Part shown: positions 55,059 through 64,000 of the stretch, piece after piece
How positions within the stretch are numbered: position 1 is the first letter of the stretch
How the letters are laid out: each line of letters begins with the position of its first letter
Source: Rhizophagus irregularis
Lineage: Eukaryota > Glomeromycota > Glomeromycetes > Glomerales > Glomeraceae
NCBI RefSeq assembly: GCF_026210795.1
Contig: NC_089448.1
Location: 1,736,001 to 1,800,000 of the forward strand
DNA: 64,000 nucleotides
Direction of reading: 5' to 3'
Position numbers and translations under genes: made by a program
Notes under the pieces: model-generated
Told to the model about the DNA's origin: nothing
What the model saw: the letters and a program-made list of their open reading frames with translations, nothing else
The model's database searches: none

Positions 55059-56488
55059 TGAGATCCCCCAATTCCCTCTGTCATCAATTTACAGAGTTGC
55101 CACATCGAACGGGCATTCTCATGGTCGAACGAACGAATAATCAAATGAACGAACAATTAAACGAACAAGCAAATAATCAACAGCATAATTAACAAACAAC
55201 CTATTCAACGAACAACATTCAACAACATATAACGACAACATTCTTGGTTCACAACATAAATAACGTTAGTAATATAAAACATCAAGCGATATAAAATAAA
55301 ATTTAACTTCTCTAAATTTTCATTAATTTTTTTTTTATCCACTTTACCTTTAATTTCAAACTTCGATAGCTTTCGCTACGAATTATTTCTTTTCAAAAAT
55401 GTATATTTAATTCATCTTAAAATTTTTATTTTATTCAATTAAAATTAATTAAGCAAACATTAATTAAAGTTTAGGGCGAACCTATTACCTTTAATTAATA
55501 TTAAACTTCACTAACAAATAATTAAATATAACTTATATTTTTATTGAGTTCTGTGGATGAGAACTGTGGAATTACTTTGAATTCCACTCTCTATTTATAC
55601 AAATTTTATGATACTTTCTATTCTAATATATGCTATCTATATACTATCTTTAATATGTTATCTTTCAATATGTTTCTATATTATCTTTCACGTTCCGTCT
55701 TTTTAATACACTATCTTTCAACATATTTCTATTTTTAATATATTATATTCCATCTTTTGTGGCTTATATCTTTTCGTATCATCTTTTATATTATCTTTTA
55801 TATTATCTTTTCATATTATCTTTTATATTATTGTTTTTATGTATTTTCATTATGTGTGTTCCTTTAATCCGCTATCCCTTCATTTTATATGATTTACCTT
55901 TTGTGGCTTATAATTATTCTTTCTGATTGTTCTTATTGTTGAACTCAATAAACTGGTTGCTAAGCCGCAATTGATCGACTTCCTACTCAATCTATTGGTT
56001 CCTTGTTAATCATTTGATAAATATTACATCATGTAGATCATTACTTTTCCTAAATATTTATCCTTTTCGGATAATCATTTATCCATTTACACTGATTCGA
56101 GATTAGTTCGTTCGTACTTAGTACTTGACGTTCACATTTGTCCATTTGGTATATTAAGGACCCCGGATATCTCCAAAACAGGTCATAAGTCACACTTTCG
56201 GCAGATTGGCCCATTTTTCAGGGCTCAAAAAATCGTTTTTTGTAAATATCTCGGCATCCAGTAGTCCAATTTTGATGAACTTTTTTTTAAATTGTAGAGC
56301 TAAATGAGGGCTACAAAATAAAAAAAGTTCATTAAAATTGAATTACTGGATGCTGAGATATTTACAAAAAACGATTTTTTGAGTTTCAGCAAAAAGGGGT
56401 GTTTTTGGCCAAAAGTCCATTATGACCTTTATATTAGATATCCGGGATCCTGTATATTATTTGCTCTCGTTTAATATTTGTCCGTTTA
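55059..56488 (-). mobile_element. Solo LTR of the same Ty3/gypsy family, carrying a MITE
   Basis: Starts TGAGATCCCCCAATTCCCTC like the LTRs at 33783 and 43053 and follows them with many substitutions and indels, so it is clearly older. It ends TTTGTCCGTTTA without the final CA; the target duplication has been lost with a few bases. A 296-bp foldback sits near its right end. It splits the transposase B gene. No internal retrotransposon sequence remains, as expected after LTR-LTR recombination. Confidence 0.85.
56157..56452. mobile_element. 296-bp foldback MITE inside the solo LTR
   Basis: Ends AGGACCCCGGATATCTCC and, from the other side, CAGGATCCCGGATATCTAA. The two halves are complementary around a centre near 56300 (AAATATCTCGGCATCCAGTA versus TACTGGATGCTGAGATATTT). 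Flanked by TA, extendable to TATATTA on both sides. Mariner-like by the TA flank; this is a guess. Confidence 0.75.
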
Positions 56489-58506
56489 TGGTGAAGTTTG
56501 GAAAACTTTTAAAGAAATGACAGATGAAAGTTCAAATAATTTTTTCCGATCTGATGTTGCTGATTCGCACCTCGGATTGATTTTGAATTTGGATTGGTTT
56601 CAACCCTTCGACGGCACAATCCACAGCACCGGAGTAATATACGCTGCAATCGGTAACCTTCTGAGGGATGTCAGATTCAAGCGCAATAATATCTTGATTC
56701 TTGGCTTATTACCCAGCCCAGATGAAGTAAGTTTACATAAGATTAATCACTATCTGGCACCAATCATTGATGAGTTGAAGTCACTTTGGGAAGGAGTGAC
56801 ATTAAATCAAACGTATGAATGTCAAGAAGGGAAAAGAATTTGCGCAGCTCTGATTCTTGTTTCATGTGACATACCGGCTGTAAGAAAAATTTGCGAACAT
56901 ATTTCCGCTTTGGTGTCGTGTCATAGATGTGAAAAGAAGGCAAATTATGAAAATCGGCAGCATAATTTCGCTGGAATAAATGAAATGGACGAATGGTTTA
57001 CTTGCCGTGATTCAGCTCAACATCGTCAACATGCTATAGGATGGAGACGCTGTAATTCGGACGCAACAAGAAAATGATTTGTAAAGCAAACTGGAGTTAG
57101 ATGGTCCAAATTATTGCATCTACAATATTTCGATCCAATTCAGTTCATTACAATCAACCCGATGCACTGCTTGTTTCTGAGCATCGCAAAATGGATTGTA
57201 AGAAGACTTTGGATCGAAAATGGCATATTAACAACACATATTTTGAAAACAGTTCAGAAAAAAATGGATGAATTTAAAGTTCCAGCTGACTTGGGTCAAA
57301 TTCCGGGAAAGTTGATTGTGGAGATGGGTTTTCAAATTTTACTGCGGATCAATGGCGAATATTTTTTACAATATATGCAACGGTCTCTCTCTGGGAACAT
57401 CTTTCTGAGAATGACTGGAAGATTCTCGTGAATTTTGTGAGAATTTGTTCAATTTCAGTAAGTCAAATTGTAGAAGTTGATTTTATGAGAGAGGCGCATC
57501 AGAGGCTAATTAACCTAGTGAAGTTGATAGAAGAAAATTACGGTCGTGATAAAATCACACCGAATTTACATTTATCACTTTATTTATGTGAATGCTCACT
57601 CGACTATGGACCTTTATATACATTCTGGTGTTTTTCCTTTGAGCGCATGAATGCATGCTAGGTATAATATTTTAAATATTCTTGTTACTTTCTAAAATAA
57701 TGCATTTTTATCAACTTTTGTTTAAAATAAATTTAGGCTCTTTTCCGAATAGCAGAAGGAAAATTGAACCGGAAATTATGCGCCACCTGATGTTTGATAA
57801 TCAAATCAGTAATATCATTAATTCCGGCGTGGAATCAAAGGGCCTAGATTTGATTAGTAATAGACCATCTGTTGGCTTTCTATCAGAAGCTGACCAATTT
57901 TCTGCTGATGAAATGAGGCGATTTTGGTTGACTTCAAGAAACATTCATGAATCGACCACCACAGGAAAAGAAGCATTTCCAGGCAAAATGCTCAGACCAG
58001 TATTTAACGATATTGTAATGTCAAGTGATATGCTTGACTTAATAGTTGAATACTACATGGCGAGCTACGAAATGATGGAATTTTGGAAACCATTTGGAGA
58101 GGGTGCAGAAGATTCGATAATAGTTCAAGTTAAAATGAATCAATTTGGAAGGTGCCGAATTGGTTCTGAAATATTCGGCTCTTCGATATCATCACATTAT
58201 GTAAAAAGTTCATTTATCTTGGCAAAATTTATGACAGAAAGTGGTGATATCGATTGCTATCCTGGACAAGTCCAATACTTTTTTACACATGCCATTAATT
58301 TGCCGGATGGGTTATCCGAACATAATCTAGCATTTATTCGCTGGTATAAACCTGCAGAATCATCAAATATTCAGTATCATTTCAGAGTTAGAGATAACGA
58401 AATATGCAATGTTGAATTATGGGGTACCGAGTTTTACCCAGAATCCCGCGACTGTATTATTCCAGTTCATCATATTCTTGGCCGATTTATACCAACGAAA
58501 TACTGA
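56489..58506 (+). pseudogene. tnp2/CACTA-like transposase of element B, 3' part
   Basis: Resumes with YGEVWKTFKEMTDE and carries the core blocks LDWFQPFDGTIHS, RRCNSDATRK followed by TGA (57075; transposase A has KRHAKQ there, so CGA to TGA), NPMHCLFLSIAKWIVRRLW (the DPMHNLF block with Asn for Asp) and NLHLSLYLCECSLDYGP. Frameshifts near 57330 and 57655 are needed to follow the homology. An intron (about 57661-57735) precedes the last exon from GSFPNSRRKIEPEIMRHLM to the stop at 58504, ending HHILGRFIPTKY. Several independent lesions, so inactive. Confidence 0.75.
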
Positions 58507-59031
58507 ATTTCAGGCAGAAGAAGTTCAAATGTCTATTTAGCGGTAAATCCAGTCAATAGAAAATTTCATATTCGCTGAAATTAGTATCTTTTTCGAACTT
58601 TATTTTGATGAAATGACATATAATTTCAAATAATACAAATATCGGAATTTATTAAATTTCAAAATAATACAAATTTCAAATAATACAAATATCGAAATTT
58701 ATTAAATATCAAAACAATACAATACAAATATCGGAATTATTAAATGTCAAATTTACATATAATATAATTATCGGAATGTCGAAATATTATAATGCGCAAA
58801 CATCGGAATTTGAAACAAATATCGGAATTTTGCACCACAAATCGGCTATGCCAAATGTCATCTGATATGCAGCCAATTATCAATCATATCCAAAATTAGA
58901 ATTTTGCACCGCAAATCAGCTATGCGCCTATGCTGAATGTCAGCCGATTATCGATCATATCCGAAATTTATCCGAAATTTGGCCGAAATTTGGCTGATTT
59001 GCCTTACTTTTGATTTGCCTTATTTCGACTA
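58507..59031. repeat. Right subterminal region of element B
   Basis: No gene. Short degenerate repeats of AATACAAATATCGGAATTTA (about 58625-58830) and later CCGAAATTTGGC lead to the terminal inverted repeat ending at 59031. Confidence 0.6.
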
Positions 59032-60170
59032 ATGTTTTCTGCCTTTTTTTCTTGGAAGTACTGTAAGTTTCATTTCGAAACTTAAAATTTTAAAAAATAA
59101 ATTAAAAAAAAAAAATATGTATCTTTTTTTTTTTTGTTCCTTCAGCTTAGATTTGGATATGTCAATATATATATGTTAAGTTTCTATTTGAAACTTATCT
59201 AATAATTTTTTTAAATTTATTTTTAAATTTTATCTTTTTTTTGCAGGTATCCAGTTCCTTCAGCATTGGACTTTTTAGTTGGATTTCTTGACGTTGGACA
59301 CCATTTGGCTTCAATGTTCTTTTTTGTAGGATGGTACCTTGCTGTAGATCAACATATTGGAATGAATTGGTAAGTTTTGAAGCAAATATTTGCTTTGAAA
59401 CTTTTTAAAATCTATTTTCTTTATTTTTTAATTTAAGAAACAAACTAATGTTTCTTTTCATTGTTATTTTTTTGAAGGAAGCCAGCTCACGAAACTGGAC
59501 TTTAAAGTAAGAAACGAAAGGGGATTTATTTTCTTTTTATTTTTTAAGAAATAAACTAATTTTTTTTTTGTTATTTTTTTTGTAGAATGCGTAGGAGAAT
59601 GCACGAAACTGGACTTTAAGGTAAGAAATGGGAAAAGGGGGAAAAGGATTTTTTTATTTTAAATATGGAAAATGAACTAATTTTTCTTTTCGTATTCTTT
59701 GTTGAGCGCTGGCTTGGACTATAAGAAGAGAAATTTGGTAAGGAAGTTTTTGACTTTTGTAAATAATTTTATCAATGAAGGTTCCATTTTTTTTCTTCTT
59801 TTTGTAGGCTGCTTGCTATTTTCGAACGCATGGATTCAATGGAGATTCAAATTTTTTTTTAAAAAATTTGTTTAGTTTTTCTTTTTTAATTTATTTTTCT
59901 TTTTTTTTTGTAGATGTTAGTTTCTTCAGCTTTGGAACTTGGGTCTGGTAAGTTTTGATTCGAAAATTCAAACCATTTTTTTTTTAATTTATTTTTTTAA
60001 TTTCTCTTTTTTTTTGTATGTATCAGTTCTTTTGGCTTTATCTAATCTGTAATAACATTTTTAATTTATTTTATCTTTTTTTGTAGGCATCCGGTTCTTT
60101 TGGCATTGAACTTTGGATGTTGGATTTCTCAACGTTGTGGTCTCAGTGTTCTTTTTTGTAGGACACTATG
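59032..60170 (+). repeat. Array of intron-like hairpin modules, left part
   Basis: At least six modules start with GTAAG or a near form (TAAGTTT), most with a short inverted repeat (GTAAGTTTC..GAAACTT), run through a T-rich tract and end TTTTTTTGTAG or GCAG. They are separated by short pieces of 30-100 bp such as TCCTTCAGCATTGGACTTTT. Two pieces (59247-59370; 60085-60170 continuing at 62765) are diverged duplicates of the same sequence. It could be a many-exon gene with stereotyped introns or a tandem array of intron-like repeats. No protein of recognisable family comes from joining the pieces. Confidence 0.45.
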
Positions 60171-60171
60171 G

Positions 60172-62765
60172 CAAGCGGTAGTGGTCAAAAGTGCGTAGCA
60201 AAACATAACGTGTACACGCTACAAAACATAGCGTATACACGTTATCTTTTACGGTGGTTACCCCTGTTCTGTTGGATTAACCTGTCAATTTCAGGGGTAA
60301 CCCGCCATAAAAAATAGCGTGTATACGCTACATAATTTAACGTGTATACGCTTTATATTATAACAGTTTATTAATTTATTTTGGACCAAATTTTAAAATT
60401 TTCAAGGGATTGAATACCCGCTGCTTCATATATCAGGTACCAGCCGCTTCACATACCCTATAAAAAAAATTTTACTTAAAATATATTTAAAATATATTTA
60501 ATTTACTTTAAAATATACTTAATTTTCTTATTTTATACTTAAAATATACTGAAAATTGAATTTTCGCAAAATTTGAATTAAATTGTATTTAATATATACT
60601 TAAAATATATTTAATTTATATTTAAATTTTGCCCATTTCAGTATATTTTAAGGATATTTAAAATAAGAATATTTTAAGTATATTATTATATACTTAAATT
60701 ATACTTAAATGATATTTAATTTTTGCCTATTTCAGTATATTTTAAGTATAAAATAAAATTTTAAATATATTTTAAGTATAAAATAAAATTTTAAGCTTAT
60801 TTTAAGTATATTTTAGCAAAAATATTTTTTATAGGGATATCGGGTATTTTACATATTGGGTACCCGCCATTTAATTTTTTTTAAAAAAATTTTTTTTTTT
60901 CTTGGCTTTTTTTTATGAACAAATTTTGTAGAGAATTTTTATTTTAATATAGGCAAAGGCTTTGTTTGATAGAATTTCATTGGGAATTTTTTTAATAAGA
61001 AGATTTTTTTTGATAAAAAATTTCGTTAGAAAATTTTTTTCATTGATAGGGACATTTCTGAGTTTTTTTTTTGATGGATAATTTCGTTAAAAACTTTTAT
61101 TTGATAGAAATTTCATTGGGGAATTTTTTTTAATAACTGATAAGATTTTTTTTTTTTACGTATACTTAATTTGTTGGAGCAATTTTTTTTAACAGGAGAG
61201 ATTTTTTTGATAGAGAATTATTTGAGATTTTTTTTTTTTGTAGAAAATTATTTGAAGAATTTTTTTAATAGAGAAGATTTTTTTTTTTGATAGATAATTT
61301 CGTTAGAAAATTTTTTAACAAGTGAAATTTTTTTTGATAGAGAATTTTGTTACGAATTTTTTTTTAATTAAAGGAGTTTTCCTTAATAAAGAATTTCTTT
61401 TGGGAATTTTTTTAATAGGTGAAAGTATTTTTTGATGGAGAATTTTATTGGAGAATTTTTTTTTAATAGGGAATTGTTTTTGATAGAGAATTTCATTAAA
61501 GAATTTTCTTAAATAGATTTCGCTGAGAATATTTTTTTTTGATAGAAATTTCATCATAGAATTTTTTTTTGATAGATAATTTCGTTAGTGTAAATTTTTT
61601 TAACAGGGAGATTTTTTTTGATAGAGAATTTCGGTAAAGATTTTTTTTTTTTAATAGGAGAGGAGTTTTTTTTTGGTATAGAAATTCTTTTGAGAATTTT
61701 TTTTAATAGGTGGTAAGAATCTTTGAATTTTTCTTTAATCGGGATATTTTTTGATTGAGAATTCATTAGAGAATTGTTTGTTGAAAAATTTTTTTATTTT
61801 TTTGATGGAGAATTTTGTTTAGAAATCTTAATAGAAAATTTTATTGAAAATAGTTTTTTTTAATAAGTGTATCGAGAATTTTGGCTTGAAAATTTTTTTT
61901 AATAAAGAATTTCATTAGATCTTTTTTTTTTATAAAAAATTGATTGAAAATTTATTGGAAAATTTTTTATTAAATTTACAATTTTAATAAATTTTTACTT
62001 CTCTTCATCTTCCCATCACTTCCTTTCATCTCCCATCACTCCTTTTCGTCTCCCATCACTCCTCTTTGTCTACCATCACTCCTTTTCATCTCTCATTATA
62101 TCCTATTTCTCCTTTTTGTTTTCTATCACTTCTCATTACTCTTTTTTACTCCCTTTCATCTTCTATTACTTTCCATTACTCCACTGTTATTTCATTTTTT
62201 TATTAGCATCTTTCTCCTTGATCATTGTAATTTACTTATCTTTTTTATTTATTGTTATTGTTAATTTTATTTGTACACTTCAATAAAAATAAATATGGTG
62301 ATTTTTTTCTTTAAAATCATAAATGTGTGACTTAAATTTTAATATTTGTCAAATAAAATTTCATTAAATAAATTATCATTATTGATGTTTATCAAAAGTT
62401 AATATGCTGACTGCCAGTTCTTATAACGGGTATCCGCCGTTTCTTATAACAGGTACCCGCCGTTTCTTATAGCGGGTACCTGCCATTTCTTATAACGGGT
62501 ACCCGCCATTTCTTATAGTGGGTACCCGCTGTTCCTTATAACAGGTACCTGCCATTTCTTATAACGGGTACCCATCATAACATATAACGTATATAACGCT
62601 ATGAAATATAGCGTATTAAACGCTATTTTTTGCAACAGGTTACCCCTGAAACAGACAGAACAGGGGTAACCTACCGTGAAATATAACGTATACGCACTAC
62701 AAAACATAGCGTATACATGCTATGTTTTGCTACGTACTTTTGACCATGACGGCTTTCCATAAGGA
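60172..62765. mobile_element. 2.6-kb inverted-repeat element, non-coding
   Basis: Ends of about 120 bp are inverted: left CACTATGGCAAGCGGTAGTGG ... GTAGCAAAACATAACGTG ... GGTTACCCCTGTTCTGT; right the complement with mismatches. It splits a sequence that is intact at about 59300 (GTAGGATGGTACC), with AGGA on both sides. Inside: AT-rich TACTTAAAATATA repeats (60460-60840), a degenerate tandem of TTTGATAGAGAATTTCATT type (60900-61970), a CTCCCATCACTCC tract (62000-62170) and a tandem array near the right end. Open frames at 61315-61766 follow the repeats. No transposase, so non-autonomous. Confidence 0.6.
62410..62580. repeat. Tandem of about 24-bp unit, seven copies
   Basis: Unit of TTCTTATAACGGGTACCCGCC type, each containing the palindrome GGGTACCC or a variant. 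Related single copies stand near the left side of the same element (60410-60450, 60840-60870). Regular spacing suggests a binding array, but this is speculation. Confidence 0.6.
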
Positions 62766-63420
62766 TGGTACCCTGCTATAGATCAGCGTCTTGGAATAAA
62801 TTGATAAGTTTCAAAGCAAATCTTTGCTTCAAAACTTTTTAAAATTTATATTTATTTTTTTTTTTTGATTTTTTTTCTTTTTTTGCAGGTATCAGTAAAT
62901 TGATCTTCCTGGATCTTGAGATGATAGGATTAGTAAGTTTCAAAATGGTTCATTTTGAAACTTTTTTTAAATTTATTTTTTAATTTTGTTTTAAAGATAC
63001 TAATCATTTCTTCTTTTGTCTATTTTGTAGGTCTCTTCGATTTTTGGTCAGCATCTTTCGTTTTATTCAGTTCATCCAATATGCAATATATTAGGGGTAA
63101 GTTTCGAAGTTCAATGAAACTTAAGTTTTTTTTATTTTTCTTTTAGAAACATTAACTAACGTTTCTTGTTGCTTTTTTTTTTGTAGGATCTGGGATTGGT
63201 ATATGAGATTTTAAAGGTATAGACTTTCGAATTTATTGTTATTTTTTTTTTTAATGAAACGTTTTTACTAATGGTTTCATTTTTTTCTTTTGTAGGTCTA
63301 AGATATGACCGGATTCCTATTTTAAAGGTATATATATTGATATACCTTCAAATTTACTTTTTTTTATGAAACGTTTTGCTAACATTTCATTTTTTTTCTT
63401 GTAGGCCCAAGACGCCCATT
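62766..63420 (+). repeat. Array of intron-like hairpin modules, right part
   Basis: Continues the array at 59032-60170. Modules begin GATAAGTTTCAAAGC..GCTTCAAAACTT, GTAAGTTTCAAAATGG..CATTTTGAAACTT and GTAAGTTTCGAAG..GAAACTT, each ending in a T-tract and GTAG. Pieces between them are 20-70 bp. The short ORF at 62955-63146 runs through module sequence and is not convincing. Confidence 0.45.
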
Positions 63421-63451
63421 TAGAAACTTTGACTTTGACTTTGGCTTTGAA

Positions 63452-63932
63452 TAAAGTTTGGAACCGGTTGCACCAACCGGTTTAAAAATCGGTTCCAACC
63501 GATTTTTTGACAATTCGGTTTGACCCGAATTCATATTCTGAAACCGGTTTACGTTTAAAACGGGTGCAACCGGATTTCCAACCCGGTTTGACATTGAAAC
63601 TTTATAGTGCTGGCCCGAATTACGAATTAAAATCACGTGACCACGGCTAAATAGTTTAGCCACCGGGTAAGTTATGTTACACAAAATTTTATTACAGATA
63701 ATTGTGTCCCACAAAATTTCGTATTGTGTTACACAAGGGTTGTAATTCCGGCCGGAATTATAACTTGGCCAGATTTATGCCGATCACATTTAATTCTGGC
63801 CGGAATTATCAAATATATACGATTCGGTTATTCGGTTTCAATCGGGTTTTGCGAAATCAGTTTGAAACGGATCGAACCGGTTGCATCCGTTTTAAATTTG
63901 GTTTTCGAAAATAGAACCGGTTCCAAACTCTA
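63452..63932. mobile_element. hAT-type MITE, 481 bp
   Basis: Ends TAAAGTTTGGAACCGGTT (left) and TAGAGTTTGGAACCGGTT (right, other strand); exact 8-bp duplication GCTTTGAA at 63444-63451 and 63933-63940. Subterminal AACCGG repeats lie at both ends. The centre (about 63610-63810) shares a block with the hAT element at 46202 (ATCACGTGA, AATAGTTTAGCCACCGGG, AATTCTGGCCGGAATTA). Open frames here are chance. Confidence 0.85.
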
Positions 63933-64000
63933 GCTTTGAATTTAGACTCAGAATTTGGATTTAGAATTTTTTCTTGTGGATTTATTCAACTATGGCTTTG

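Larger units (their letters stand above)
15458..59031. mobile_element. tnp2/CACTA-like transposon B, expanded by nested insertions
   Basis: The ends carry the same 20-bp inverted sequence TAGTCGAAATAAGGCAAATC: rightward from 15458 and, on the other strand, from 59031. If the element proper starts at GTCGAA, the flanks show TA on both sides. Subterminal repeats lie inside both ends (15570-15775; about 58620-58860). The gene plan is accessory gene (minus) and transposase (plus) diverging from 53.3-53.8 kb. Removing the Polinton and the solo LTR leaves about 6.7 kb, a normal size. That the two ends belong to one element is supported by the accessory gene, whose two halves lie either side of the Polinton. 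Confidence 0.75.

Noticed and set aside
61315-61766. Lys/Ile-rich minus-strand ORFs
   Set aside because: They follow the T-rich degenerate tandem repeat and have no independent support.

Overview
The window looks like transposon-packed DNA of an AT-rich filamentous fungus, most likely an arbuscular mycorrhizal fungus of the Rhizophagus/Glomeromycotina type. The reasons are the strong A+T bias, short GT..AG introns in several genes, the abundance of tnp2/CACTA-like and Plavaka-like transposase genes, and a Maverick/Polinton DNA transposon (reported for Glomus intraradices, established knowledge). The species call is inference. I found no rRNA, tRNA, CRISPR array or convincing ordinary host gene; almost everything readable belongs to a mobile element.

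Layout. 1-5625: a tnp2-like transposase gene (minus, runs off the left edge) diverging from an accessory coiled-coil gene (plus). 5.7-7.4 kb: a 52-bp satellite and a foldback. 7375-13885: a Plavaka-type transposon, again with a minus transposase and a diverging plus accessory gene, its transposase split by a foldback insertion. 13.9-15.46 kb: spacer with a small hAT MITE and pyrimidine-rich repeats. 15458-59031: a second tnp2-like transposon, blown up by nested insertions. Its accessory gene (minus, 53274 to 15883) is split by a 35.4-kb Maverick/Polinton (17111-52498, 463-bp terminal inverted repeats). The Polinton itself holds a LINE (about 25.2-33.5 kb, plus an older LINE remnant at 23.9-25.2 kb), a 10.4-kb Ty3/gypsy LTR retrotransposon (33783-44219, 4-bp target duplication ACGT) and a hAT MITE (46202-47299, 8-bp duplication). 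The tnp2 transposase gene at the right is split by an older solo LTR of the same LTR family, which carries its own MITE. 59-64 kb: an array of intron-like repeat modules, a 2.6-kb inverted-repeat element and a third hAT MITE.

How the parts work together. The Polinton encodes a D5-like SF3 helicase, a DNA polymerase B with an OTU-like front domain, an A32-type packaging ATPase, a chromodomain integrase, a zinc-ribbon DUF5679-like protein and several small proteins. I see no jelly-roll capsid gene. In its place is a coiled-coil ORF followed by a retrotransposon-type Gag and a retropepsin. The LTR retrotransposon has gag, protease, RT and RNase H, but where the integrase should follow it has a P-loop kinase of thymidylate-kinase type. 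These two arrangements are the best candidates for something new.

Decay. Most in-frame stops in the Polinton, LINE and right tnp2 element read as C-to-T products (CGA to TGA, CAA to TAA, CAG to TAG), as expected from methylcytosine deamination or a RIP-like process. The LTR retrotransposon is free of them and its two LTRs are nearly identical, so it is the young insertion. All relationships were judged by eye from motifs; no database search was possible.
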